This document shows, in pieces, positions 1-5,428 of a stretch of DNA of 5,443 nucleotides. The notes below the pieces were generated by a model that was not told the DNA's origin, ran no database searches, and saw nothing but the letters and a program-made list of their open reading frames with translations. The position numbers were made by a program, and so were the translations under genes. Source of the DNA: an uncultured Desulfovibrio sp. (lineage in GTDB: Bacteria > Desulfobacterota > Desulfovibrionia > Desulfovibrionales > Desulfovibrionaceae); contig CAMBWG010000171.1 of the NCBI GenBank assembly GCA_945871415.1, forward strand, positions 1 to 5,443, in the 5' to 3' direction. Position 1 is the first letter of the stretch, and each line of letters opens with the position of its first letter.

Positions 1-159
1 CACTTCGTCAGCGGAAAGATCGTCAATGTTGCGTTCCCAGTTCACACCGGTGGTGTCCAGGATCTTGAGGGCCGTCGTCCGGCCAATGCCGTAAATATAG
101 GTGAGCGCAATGTCCACCCGTTTGCCGCGGGGCAAATCAACACCAGCTATTCTCGCCAC
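1..159 (-). CDS. rpsM: 30S ribosomal protein S13 (N-terminal part, runs off the window)
   Basis: S13 sits in the head of the 30S subunit, where it contacts the P-site tRNA and the inter-subunit bridges to the 50S. Only the first 53 codons are in the window; the frame is still open at base 1. The N-terminus [20 protein letters not shown] followed by [10 protein letters not shown] is the classic S13 start. The start is a GTG at 157-159, chosen because an AGGAG at 167-171 lies 7 nt upstream and the family N-terminus begins exactly there. It follows rpmJ by 18 bp and is presumably co-transcribed with it; in related genomes rpsK, rpsD, rpoA and rplQ usually come next, but they lie outside the window. 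Identification is very secure. Confidence 0.97.
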   Translation of the reverse strand, partial: MARIAGVDLPRGKRVDIALTYIYGIGRTTALKILDTTGVNWERNIDDLSADEV

Positions 160-177
160 AGTTCGTCTCCTGACCAG

Positions 178-291
178 TTAGCCCTGGCGTTGCTTGTGCC
201 GGGGGTTTTCGCAAATCACACGAAGCACGCCCTTGCGCCGGATCACCTTGCACTTGGGGCATATCTTTTTGACGGAAGGTCTGACTTTCAT
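178..291 (-). CDS. rpmJ: 50S ribosomal protein L36, zinc-binding form
   Basis: L36 is the smallest protein of the 50S subunit; it is a zinc ribbon that packs against 23S rRNA. The 37-residue product begins [20 protein letters not shown] and is of standard length. The zinc ligands are all present as C11, C14, C27 and H32 (C-x2-C-x12-C-x4-H), so this is the zinc-containing (C+) paralogue. The ATG at 289-291 is preceded by GGAG at 299-302 with a 7 nt spacer. A longer in-frame extension upstream (to about 447) is rejected because its residues do not resemble L36. The gene is separated from map by 181 bp and precedes rpsM by 18 bp, so it is probably the first gene of the alpha-type operon section. 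Confidence 0.97.
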
Positions 292-312
292 ATCGCGTCT
301 CCATGTATGGGC

Positions 313-330
313 GGCAGGCGCTTCCCTGCC
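313..330 (-). repeat. 6 bp hairpin just upstream of the rpmJ ribosome binding site
   Basis: GGCAGG (313-318) and CCTGCC (325-330) form a perfect 6 bp GC-rich stem with a 6 nt loop. The stem ends 10 nt before the rpmJ Shine-Dalgarno (299-302), close enough to influence ribosome loading. It could equally be chance in GC-rich DNA. Confidence 0.4.
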
Positions 331-380
331 TGACCGGTTTGCCGTCGCCCGGCCGGACAACAGACACCCGGTTTTGACGG

Positions 381-411
381 CTGTTCCCCCCGGCATAGCG
401 AGCGGGAACAG
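381..411 (-). repeat. 8 bp perfect inverted repeat in the rpmJ leader
   Basis: CTGTTCCC (381-388) and GGGAACAG (404-411) are perfect inverted copies separated by 15 nt. No T tract follows on the minus strand, so it is not an ordinary intrinsic terminator. It overlaps the predicted transcription start region of the candidate promoter at 415-443, so it could be an operator or the first hairpin of the leader RNA. Confidence 0.5.
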
Positions 412-414
412 AAA

Positions 415-443
415 CCCATATCCATCTTTGAATCGTCTGTCAA
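415..443 (-). promoter_or_regulatory. candidate sigma70 promoter upstream of rpmJ
   Basis: On the minus strand a perfect -35 hexamer TTGACA (438-443) is followed after exactly 17 bp by TATGGG (415-420). The -10 is poor, keeping only the first three consensus positions and lacking the final T. A start would fall near base 408, giving a leader of about 115 nt before rpmJ. The location in the longest spacer and the perfect -35 favour it; the weak -10 argues against. Confidence 0.4.
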
Positions 444-447
444 CCAA

Positions 448-474
448 GCGGCCTTGCGCCGCCGTTCTTTTTTT
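448..474 (+). terminator. weak intrinsic-terminator-like hairpin on the antisense strand, at the map 3' end
   Basis: On the plus strand GCGGC (448-452) and GCCGC (458-462) make a 5 bp stem with a 5 nt loop, followed by CGTTC and then seven T residues (468-474). The T run is displaced 5 nt from the stem, so it is a poor terminator. It points against the genes and, if functional, would stop antisense transcription entering map. No plus-strand gene is present to need it. Confidence 0.2.
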
Positions 475-1261
475 ACACTGTGTGCCGGTTCAGCCCGCGA
501 TCCGATATGCTCAGAATCCTGGGGCCGTCGTGAGTAATGGCGACGCTGTGCTCAAAGTGGGCGGCCCATTTGCCGTCCCGCGTCACCGCGGTCCACTTGT
601 CCGGCAGGATGTCCACTTCGTACGTCCCGGCGGTCACCATCGGTTCAATGGCAATGACCATGCCGTTCTGCAACGTCAGCCCGCGCATGCCGGGCTTGAA
701 GTTGGGCACCTCCGGCTTTTCGTGCATCCGCGCGCCAACGCCGTGGCCCACGAACCGACGCACCACATTGAAACCGGCGGCTTCCACGTATTCCTGCACC
801 GCCGCGCCGATGTCGTACACATCGTTGCCGGCGCGCGCCTTGTCGATGCCGATGTAGAGACTTTCTTCCGTCACCTGCATCAGTCGACGGGCTTCCTCAC
901 TCACCTCGCCCACAGGAAAGGTGCGGGCCGCATCGCCCACGAAACCCTCGAACACGACGCCCATGTCCACGCTCACGATATCCCCCTCCTGAAGCAGCCG
1001 CGAAGAGGGAAAACCGTGCACAACCTGCTCGTTCACCGAGCAGCAGGTGGCATAGGGATAGCCGCAATAGCCCAGAAAGGCCGGTTTCACATTGTAGGTC
1101 GCGCACATGTCGCGCGCGATTTCCTCAAAACGCTGAGTCGTGAGACCCGGCGCGACCACGTCGCCGATGGCGTCCAGGATATTGGCCACCATCCGGTTGG
1201 CTTCGCGCAGGCACGCGATTTCCCGCTCGTTCTTGATGAATGCGCCGTGGTATTTTTTCAT
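473..1261 (-). CDS. map: type I methionine aminopeptidase
   Basis: This cytosolic metalloenzyme removes the initiator Met from nascent proteins when the second residue is small. The 262-residue product matches the usual length of a bacterial type Ia enzyme with no N-terminal extension. The five metal ligands of the pita-bread fold are all visible: D99 (in IVSVDMG), D110 (in FVGDAARTF), H173 (in VGHGVG), E206 (in AIEPMV) and E237 (in HFEHS). The catalytic-site histidines H82 (VVHGFP) and H180 are also present, so it should be active. The ATG at 1259-1261 has AGGAG at 1268-1272, 6 nt upstream. It starts 13 bp after the secY stop, implying co-transcription with secY. In many bacteria adk or infA lies near here; both are absent from the window. 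Confidence 0.98.
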
Positions 1262-1274
1262 GATACTCTCCTCG

Positions 1275-2585
1275 CTACATGCGCCCGGTCTTGCGGGCCT
1301 TGTTCATCAGGCCCTCGTACTGGCTGGAAATCATGTGCGATTCGATCTGGTTACGGAAGTCGATAGCAACCCCGACAAGAATCAGCAAGCTGGTGCCGCC
1401 AAAATAGAACGGCACGTTGAACTTGGCGATCAGCAGCATGGGCAGCAGGGACACCAGCGAGATATAGACCGCGCCCGAAAGGGTCAGACGCGACAGCACG
1501 CCGTCGATGTATTCCTGCGTCCGCTCGCCGGGACGGATGCCCGGGATGAAGCCGCCGTTCTTCTTCAGGTTCTCCGCCATGTCTTTGGGATCAAAGATGA
1601 TGGCCGTATAGAAGTAGCAGAAGAAGACAATCAGGGCCACATAGATAACATTGTACATGATGCCATGCGGCGAGAAGAAATCGGCCACGAGCTTGACATA
1701 CTCAGTGGACGAAAACTGGCCGATGGTCGCCGGGAACAGCAGCAGCGAGGAAGCGAAAATGGGCGGAATGACGCCTGCCGTATTGAGACGCAGGGGCAGA
1801 TGAGTATTCTGCCCGCCCATCATCTTCCGGCCAATCTGACGCTTGGCATAGCTGATGGGAATGCGGCGCTGCGCGCTCTCCACAAAGACGATGGCGCACA
1901 GCACAACCACCATGAGCAGCACCACGGCGCCCGCGACCACGGGTTCCATGGCTCCGGTCTTGAGCAGGGCAATGGACTGCATCACGCTCCGCGGAATGCC
2001 GACGACAATACCGCAGAAGATGATCAGCGAAATACCGTTGCCGATGCCGCGCTCGGTAATCTGCTCGCCCAGCCACATGACAAGAACCGCGCCCGCAGTG
2101 AACGTGATCATCGTCATGAAGCGGAATTCCCACCCGGGATGCAACACCACGGCCGCGCCGCTCGGGCTGAGCATGGACTCCAGACCCACGGCAATGCCGA
2201 AACCCTGCACAAGGGTAATCAGCACCGTCAGATAACGCGTGTACTGCGTTATCTTGCGCCGCCCGGCCTGGCCTTCTTCCTTGGCCATGCGTTTCACATC
2301 CGGCAGCACCACCTGCAGAAGCTGCATGATGATGGACGCGGAGATGTAGGGCATGACGCCGAGCGCAAACACGGACACATTGGAAAGGCCGCCGCCGGAA
2401 AACAGATCGAACATGCCCAGCAGCGTGTTGGACATGTTGTCGAAAAAGGCTTTCAGAGCTTCGGTGTTCACACCGGGCACGGGAATGTGCACGCCGATGC
2501 GATAGCAGCACAGAAGCAGAAAGGTCCATCCCAACCGTTTGACCAGCGAGGCCTGACCGGCCAGATTGTTGACAGGTGTTGCCAT
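1275..2585 (-). CDS. secY: preprotein translocase channel subunit SecY
   Basis: SecY is the membrane pore of the Sec translocon; with SecE and SecG it passes unfolded proteins across, or into, the cytoplasmic membrane, driven by SecA or the ribosome. The 436-residue product is close to typical length and shows the expected ten hydrophobic segments, the first around residues 17-35. Family signatures are clear: VFALGVMPYISASIIMQLL (about 72-90), covering TM2, and MWLGEQITERGIGNGISLII (170-189) around TM4. The cytosolic C5 loop carries GFIPGIRPGERT with the conserved R351 used in SecA coupling. The ATG at 2583-2585 is the only possible start in its vicinity because a TAG stop lies two codons upstream in frame. 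The gene sits between rplO (76 bp away) and map (13 bp), the standard position at the end of the spc operon. Confidence 0.98.
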   Translation of the reverse strand: MATPVNNLAGQASLVKRLGWTFLLLCCYRIGVHIPVPGVNTEALKAFFDNMSNTLLGMFDLFSGGGLSNVSVFALGVMPYISASIIMQLLQVVLPDVKRMAKEEGQAGRRKITQYTRYLTVLITLVQGFGIAVGLESMLSPSGAAVVLHPGWEFRFMTMITFTAGAVLVMWLGEQITERGIGNGISLIIFCGIVVGIPRSVMQSIALLKTGAMEPVVAGAVVLLMVVVLCAIVFVESAQRRIPISYAKRQIGRKMMGGQNTHLPLRLNTAGVIPPIFASSLLLFPATIGQFSSTEYVKLVADFFSPHGIMYNVIYVALIVFFCYFYTAIIFDPKDMAENLKKNGGFIPGIRPGERTQEYIDGVLSRLTLSGAVYISLVSLLPMLLIAKFNVPFYFGGTSLLILVGVAIDFRNQIESHMISSQYEGLMNKARKTGRM

Positions 2586-2596
2586 GAACTACTCGT
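2586..2596 (-). promoter_or_regulatory. unusually weak ribosome binding site of secY
   Basis: The bases before the secY ATG read ACGAGTAGTTC on the minus strand. Only a GAG core (2592-2594) matches the Shine-Dalgarno, 6 nt from the start. Most of the other genes here carry AGGAG, GGAG or a similar purine-rich site. Low initiation strength would suit a membrane protein needed in smaller amounts than its ribosomal-protein neighbours, but that is inference. Confidence 0.55.
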
Positions 2597-2613
2597 TGCT
2601 TTTGTCCGGCAAA

Positions 2614-2653
2614 CCGCCGACGGCAAAGCCCCTCCGGGCCCTGCCGACGGCGG
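2614..2653 (-). repeat. long stem-loop in the rplO-secY spacer
   Basis: Arms 2614-2625 (CCGCCGACGGCA) and 2642-2653 (TGCCGACGGCGG) pair at 11 of 12 positions, the one mismatch being 2620 against 2647. Inside, GCCC (2628-2631) and GGGC (2636-2639) form a second 4 bp stem with a 4 nt loop. It fills most of the 76 bp gap. On the minus strand only TTT follows the stem, so it is not a convincing intrinsic terminator; it may act as a partial attenuator, an RNA processing or stability element, or a translational insulator for secY. Confidence 0.65.
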
Positions 2654-2661
2654 CATCACGG

Positions 2662-3126
2662 TTACTCGGCCGCAGGAACGGCTTCCAATTCGGACACTTC
2701 ACCGCCCGCGTTGCGGATCTTTTCCGCAGCGGCAGCGCTGAACTTGTGCGCCTCGACCTTCACGGCGCTCTTCACTTCGCCGCGCGAAAGCACCTTGACG
2801 GGCTTGCCCATGCGGGCCAGGCCGCGGGCGTAAATGTCGTCGAGGGTGATTTCGGTCTTGCCTTCAAAAGCGGCCAGCAGGGAATCCAGATTGATCGCCT
2901 GATAGGTCACCTTGAAGAGGAAGTTCTTGAAGCCGTGCTTGGGCAGACGGCGCTGCAGGGGCATCTGGCCGCCTTCGAAGCCGGGGCGGACACCGCCGCC
3001 GGAGCGGGCATTCTGGCCTTTATGACCCTTGCCGGCGGTGCAACCCAGGCCGGAACCGGAGCCGCGACCCACGCGACGGCGGGTCTTGCGTTCTTCCGGG
3101 AAGGGGAAAAGATTGTGCAGTTGCAT
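2662..3126 (-). CDS. rplO: 50S ribosomal protein L15
   Basis: L15 is a late-assembling 50S protein whose long glycine- and arginine-rich N-terminal arm threads through 23S rRNA. The product has 154 residues, slightly longer than the E. coli protein (144), with the extra length mainly as an Ala/Glu-rich tail (ELEAVPAAE). The arm motif GRGSGSGLGCTAGKGHKGQ (about 20-38) and the GFEGGQMPLQRRLPKHGF block (about 49-66) are diagnostic. The ATG at 3124-3126 is preceded by AGGAG at 3135-3139 with an 8 nt spacer. It follows rpmD by 20 bp and is the last ribosomal gene before the structured spacer and secY. Confidence 0.98.
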   Translation of the reverse strand: MQLHNLFPFPEERKTRRRVGRGSGSGLGCTAGKGHKGQNARSGGGVRPGFEGGQMPLQRRLPKHGFKNFLFKVTYQAINLDSLLAAFEGKTEITLDDIYARGLARMGKPVKVLSRGEVKSAVKVEAHKFSAAAAEKIRNAGGEVSELEAVPAAE

Positions 3127-3146
3127 GATCTATACTCCTCTCGCGG

Positions 3147-3323
3147 TTAGTCAACGACTGCCACGAGGTGCGAAACCTTGGCAATGATGCCCCGGATGGC
3201 GGGGGTGTCCTTGAACGTCTTCACCATTTCGCGGCGCTTCAGACCCAGGGAGTCAAGCAGGCGGCGCTGAGCGGGCGTGGTGCCGATGCGCGAACGCATG
3301 AGTTTTACGCGAATTTCAGCCAT
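3147..3323 (-). CDS. rpmD: 50S ribosomal protein L30
   Basis: L30 is a small non-essential-to-moderately-important 50S protein of the bacterial spc operon. The translation is 58 residues, a standard length, beginning [20 protein letters not shown] and ending [10 protein letters not shown]. The R-S-x-I-G near the N-terminus, the central LDSLGLKRR segment and the [15 protein letters not shown] block match the family. The ATG is at 3321-3323 and the TAA at 3147-3149. A GAGG-type ribosome binding site (3333-3336) lies inside the last codons of rpsE, and only 3 bp separate the two genes, so translation is probably coupled. Confidence 0.96.
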   Translation of the reverse strand: MAEIRVKLMRSRIGTTPAQRRLLDSLGLKRREMVKTFKDTPAIRGIIAKVSHLVAVVD

Positions 3324-3326
3324 GAC

Positions 3327-3845
3327 TTACTTCCTCGGAGCTTCCAGCGTTTTGCCGCGCAGGTCGGAGACCTCTTCGGCGCTGCGCAGGGACACGAGGC
3401 CCTGCATGGTGGCGCGCAGCACGTTGTGGGGGTTGTTGGTGCCGATGGCCTTGGCGAGCACGTCGCGCACGCCCACGGCTTCCATGACGGCGCGCACGGC
3501 ACCGCCGGCGATGATGCCGGTACCTTCGGAGGCGGGCTTGAGCATCACGCGGCCGGCGCCGAAGCGACCCAGCACTTCATAAGGCAGGGTGCCGTCCACC
3601 AGAGGAATACGCACACGGCTCTTGCGGGCGCGTTCGGTAGCCTTGCGCAGGGCTTCGGGCACTTCCTGAGCCTTGCCGAGGCCGAAGCCCACGCCGCCCT
3701 TGCCGTCGCCCACGACGACAAGCGCGCTGAAGCTGAAGCGACGACCGCCCTTGACCACCTTGGCCACGCGGTTCAGGGCGACCACCTTTTCGATTTCGCC
3801 CAGTTCGTTGGTCTGAGTTTCGGTATTGGTGCTTTCCTGACGCAT
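3327..3845 (-). CDS. rpsE: 30S ribosomal protein S5
   Basis: S5 lies near the mRNA entry channel and the 16S pseudoknot of the 30S subunit; it influences decoding fidelity and helicase activity, and spectinomycin-resistance changes map to its N-terminal loop. The product has 172 residues. The S5 RNA-binding domain is clear: [20 protein letters not shown] (about 25-44) then [19 protein letters not shown]. The second domain holds [19 protein letters not shown] and the [12 protein letters not shown] segment. The start ATG at 3843-3845 (MRQESTNTE) is preferred over an in-frame ATG at 3884 because GGAG at 3853-3856 sits 7 nt upstream and the longer version would overlap rplR with residues foreign to S5. 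It begins 1 bp after the rplR stop. Confidence 0.97.
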   Translation of the reverse strand: MRQESTNTETQTNELGEIEKVVALNRVAKVVKGGRRFSFSALVVVGDGKGGVGFGLGKAQEVPEALRKATERARKSRVRIPLVDGTLPYEVLGRFGAGRVMLKPASEGTGIIAGGAVRAVMEAVGVRDVLAKAIGTNNPHNVLRATMQGLVSLRSAEEVSDLRGKTLEAPRK

Positions 3846-3846
3846 A

Positions 3847-4206
3847 TTAGAACTCCAGGCCGCCTTCGCGGGCGCCGTCGGCAACGGCTTTCACGCGACC
3901 GTGATAGATGTACCCGTTACGGTCGAAGACCACGCGGGTGATGTTCTTTTCCTTAGCCAGACGGGCAATTTCCTTGCCTACGCTTTCGGCGCCGCTCTTG
4001 TTGCAGTGCAGGCCGGGCTCGGTCTTGGAAAGCGCGAGAGTAGAAGCGGAAACCAGCGTCACACCGTCAAGATCGTTGATGATCTGGGCGTAGATATGAG
4101 CGTTGGAACGGAACACCACCAGACGGGGGCGCTCAGCAGTGCCGCTCACCTTCTTGCGAATGCGCACCTTGCGACGCAACCGGGATTCATTCTTGGTAAC
4201 TTTCAT
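3847..4206 (-). CDS. rplR: 50S ribosomal protein L18
   Basis: L18 binds 5S rRNA and, with L5, anchors it in the central protuberance of the 50S subunit. The product is 119 residues, standard for the family, with a basic N-terminus ([20 protein letters not shown]) followed by the folded core [17 protein letters not shown] and the C-terminal [20 protein letters not shown] and AREGGLEF, all typical. The ATG at 4204-4206 has AGGTGG at 4214-4219, 7 nt upstream, overlapping the rplF stop codon. It sits 11 bp after rplF and 1 bp before rpsE. Confidence 0.98.
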   Translation of the reverse strand: MKVTKNESRLRRKVRIRKKVSGTAERPRLVVFRSNAHIYAQIINDLDGVTLVSASTLALSKTEPGLHCNKSGAESVGKEIARLAKEKNITRVVFDRNGYIYHGRVKAVADGAREGGLEF

Positions 4207-4217
4207 GACGCGACCAC

Positions 4218-4757
4218 CTACTTCTTGCCGCCGGACTTGCCCACCTTGCGGCGGATAATCTCGGTCACATATTTGATGCCCTTGCCCTTGTAGGGTTCAG
4301 GCTTGCGGATGCGGCGAATCTTGGCGGCCATTTCGCCCACCAGTTCCTTGTCAATACCGCTCAGGGTCAGCACCTGGCCTTCGACGCTGGCCTTGATGCC
4401 GTCGGGCAGCTCCACGAGCACGGGGTGGGAATAGCCCACGGACAGCTCGATGAGATTGCCCTTCACGGCAACGCGGTAACCGACGCCGATGACTTCCAGC
4501 TGCTTGGAAAAGCCCTTGGTCACGCCTTCGATGCAGTTGGCGAGCAGGGTGCGGCGCAGGCCGTGCTGCGAACGGCTCTGGCGGCTTTCTTCCTTGCGGG
4601 TCAGCGTCACATGGCCGTCGGCCTGCTCATACTGAATGAGCGGGCACACGGGCGTCTTGAGGCTGCCCTTGGGGCCTTTCACTTCCACGAAATCCGTGCC
4701 GATCTTGACTTCGACGCCATTGGGCACGGCAACAGGCAATTTGCCGATTCGAGACAT
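4218..4757 (-). CDS. rplF: 50S ribosomal protein L6
   Basis: L6 lies near the sarcin-ricin loop and the factor-binding region of the 50S subunit. The product has 179 residues against about 177 in E. coli. It begins [20 protein letters not shown], shows the two related L6 domains (N-terminal about 1-82, C-terminal about 83-179, with [12 protein letters not shown] opening the second), and carries the signature [15 protein letters not shown] near residues 150-165. The ATG at 4755-4757 was chosen over an in-frame ATG at 4811 because the family N-terminus starts there and a GGGG-rich site (4765-4769) lies 7 nt upstream; the longer form would run into rpsH. The binding site overlaps the rpsH TAG, suggesting coupling. 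Confidence 0.98.
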   Translation of the reverse strand: MSRIGKLPVAVPNGVEVKIGTDFVEVKGPKGSLKTPVCPLIQYEQADGHVTLTRKEESRQSRSQHGLRRTLLANCIEGVTKGFSKQLEVIGVGYRVAVKGNLIELSVGYSHPVLVELPDGIKASVEGQVLTLSGIDKELVGEMAAKIRRIRKPEPYKGKGIKYVTEIIRRKVGKSGGKK

Positions 4758-4767
4758 GATCGCACCC

Positions 4768-5148
4768 CTACCAGATTTCGCACAGAAGTTCGCCGCCCAC
4801 CTTCTTTTCATGGGCGGTCATGCCGTCCAGCACACCGCTGGACGTGGACAAAATGCAAATGCCGAGACCGTTCTGCACGCGGGGGATCTGATGAGCGCCC
4901 ACGTACACACGGCGGCCGGGCGTGCTGACGCGCTTCAGGCCGGAAATGGCGGCCTTGCCCTTCTGATACTTGAGAGTGATGGTGATGTCGCGGTCAGCCA
5001 CGGCCACGTCTTCGACGTAACCTTCCTGCTTGAGGATGGAGGCAAGCGCTTCTTTCATCTTCGAGCGCGGCACATTCACTTCCTTGTGGAGGGCCAAATG
5101 TGCGTTGCGGATGCGCGTGAGCATATCCGCAATAGGATCTGTCATCAT
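4768..5148 (-). CDS. rpsH: 30S ribosomal protein S8
   Basis: S8 is a primary 16S rRNA-binding protein of the central domain and, in E. coli, the translational repressor of the spc operon through a mimic of its rRNA site. The product has 126 residues. The N-terminus MMTDPIADMLTRIRNAHLAL and the C-terminus with ILSTSSGVLDGMTAHEKKVG then GELLCEIW are diagnostic; the STSSG loop and terminal Glu-rich strand make up the rRNA-binding domain. Two adjacent ATG codons (5146-5148 and 5143-5145) could start translation; AGGAG at 5155-5159 is 6 or 9 nt away, so either is possible. It is the first gene after the promoter at 5215-5243. The usual upstream neighbour rpsN is not within the 295 bp shown. Confidence 0.98.
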   Translation of the reverse strand: MMTDPIADMLTRIRNAHLALHKEVNVPRSKMKEALASILKQEGYVEDVAVADRDITITLKYQKGKAAISGLKRVSTPGRRVYVGAHQIPRVQNGLGICILSTSSGVLDGMTAHEKKVGGELLCEIW

Positions 5149-5182
5149 CGAAAGCTCCTACAAAAAATCGTTTGCGGGGTTG

Positions 5183-5197
5183 ACGGCCCGATGCCGT
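5183..5197 (-). promoter_or_regulatory. small hairpin in the rpsH 5' leader
   Basis: ACGGC (5183-5187) and GCCGT (5193-5197) form a 5 bp stem with a 5 nt loop in the transcribed leader. A run of six T on the minus strand (5162-5167) comes 15 nt later, too far for a normal terminator, and is followed directly by the Shine-Dalgarno region (5155-5159). It might be a site for autoregulation by S8, but I could not match it to the known S8-binding helix. Confidence 0.3.
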
Positions 5198-5202
5198 TAC
5201 TT

Positions 5203-5212
5203 CCCGATCGGG
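5203..5212. promoter_or_regulatory. 10 bp perfect palindrome at the predicted rpsH transcription start
   Basis: CCCGATCGGG is fully self-complementary and begins 2 bp after the -10 element, spanning the likely start site. Such a position would suit a repressor operator, but one short palindrome in GC-rich DNA can arise by chance. Confidence 0.35.
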
Positions 5213-5214
5213 TG

Positions 5215-5243
5215 TCTATACCCGCCAAATCAGCGGTCGTCAA
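5215..5243 (-). promoter_or_regulatory. strong sigma70-type promoter driving rpsH onward
   Basis: On the minus strand TTGACG (5238-5243, five of six -35 bases) is followed after exactly 17 bp by TATAGA (5215-5220, four of six -10 bases including the TA and the A at position 5 region). The predicted start is near 5208, giving a 5' leader of about 60 nt to the rpsH ATG. The -10 neighbourhood is a local AT-rich island in GC-rich DNA. This is the best promoter match in the window and lies directly upstream of the first gene of the cluster. Confidence 0.75.
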
Positions 5244-5272
5244 GAGGGAAGGCCCCTTCTCCGCATTTTTAC

Positions 5273-5287
5273 CGCCCGGACCGGGCG
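5273..5287. repeat. 15 bp GC palindrome upstream of the rpsH promoter
   Basis: CGCCCGG (5273-5279) and CCGGGCG (5281-5287) are perfect inverted copies around a single central base. It lies about 30 bp upstream of the -35 hexamer, about -65 to -79 from the predicted start. No T tract follows on the minus strand. It could be a regulator site or part of a structured end of an upstream transcript. Confidence 0.45.
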
Positions 5288-5293
5288 CGCGCC

Positions 5294-5309
5294 CCGCACG
5301 GGAGTGCGG
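5294..5309. repeat. 6 bp hairpin with 4 nt loop
   Basis: CCGCAC (5294-5299) and GTGCGG (5304-5309) pair perfectly around a tetraloop. It is 6 bp from the palindrome at 5273-5287 and has no adjacent T tract on either strand. Confidence 0.4.
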
Positions 5310-5360
5310 AAAGCAGCCCCGGCCCGTCTTTGTTCCCGCTCTTCGCCATAAAGCATTCTG

Positions 5361-5407
5361 GGCCTGAAGTAGACGGAAAACCGCGCTCTTTCCGCTCACT
5401 TCGGGCC
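5361..5407 (-). repeat. 47 bp imperfect inverted repeat (extended stem-loop)
   Basis: Three paired blocks nest on a common axis: GGCC 5361-5364 with 5404-5407, GAAGT 5366-5370 with ACTTC 5398-5402, and CGGAAA 5374-5379 with TTTCCG 5389-5394, around a 9 nt loop. That is 15 Watson-Crick pairs. The three-base internal segments (5371-5373 and 5395-5397) can add two G-U pairs only in minus-strand RNA, hinting that the structure acts in a transcript running toward rpsH. No T tract follows, so it is not a simple terminator. Confidence 0.55.
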
Positions 5408-5408
5408 G

Positions 5409-5428
5409 GGCGGCGCTGTGCCGCCGCC
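5409..5428. repeat. 7 bp GC hairpin next to the extended stem-loop
   Basis: GGCGGCG (5409-5415) and CGCCGCC (5422-5428) pair perfectly with a 6 nt loop; slipped pairings are possible because the arms are GGC-repetitive. It abuts the inverted repeat at 5361-5407. No T tract follows. Confidence 0.4.

Larger units (their letters stand above)
292..472 (-). other. map-rpmJ intergenic region, possible leader of the rpmJ-rpsM unit
   Basis: This 181 bp spacer is the longest gap between two genes in the window and holds no credible coding sequence. Read in the direction of the genes it contains, in order, a short A-rich run just after the map stop, a small GC stem (448-462), a promoter-like pair (438-443 and 415-420), an 8 bp inverted repeat (381-411), a 6 bp inverted repeat (313-330), and the rpmJ Shine-Dalgarno. 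No stem followed by a U tract is seen on the minus strand, so map transcripts may read through. The arrangement suggests an extra promoter and a structured 5' leader; this is inference from sequence alone. Confidence 0.5.

Noticed and set aside
178..447. Long 89-residue version of L36
   Set aside because: The extension upstream of codon 1 at 289-291 has no similarity to L36, which is about 37 residues in bacteria, and the internal ATG has its own GGAG site at the right spacing.
194..1366. Plus-strand open frame of 390 codons opposite map and rpmJ
   Set aside because: It overlaps two securely identified genes on the other strand, has His/Arg-rich low-information sequence, and has no ribosome binding site or family resemblance.
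2614..2653. Intrinsic terminator after rplO
   Set aside because: The stem is strong, but only three T follow it on the minus strand. secY belongs to the same operon in most bacteria, and no promoter is seen between the two genes.
1140..2741. Plus-strand open frame of 533 codons opposite secY
   Set aside because: Its composition is His/Arg/Gln-rich and it lies entirely antisense to secY and its flanks. It is a typical shadow of a GC-rich gene with strong third-position bias, and no domain is recognisable.
5145..5399. Minus-strand ORF of 84 codons upstream of rpsH
   Set aside because: It runs through the predicted promoter and overlaps the rpsH start, its translation is unrecognisable, and no Shine-Dalgarno supports its start.
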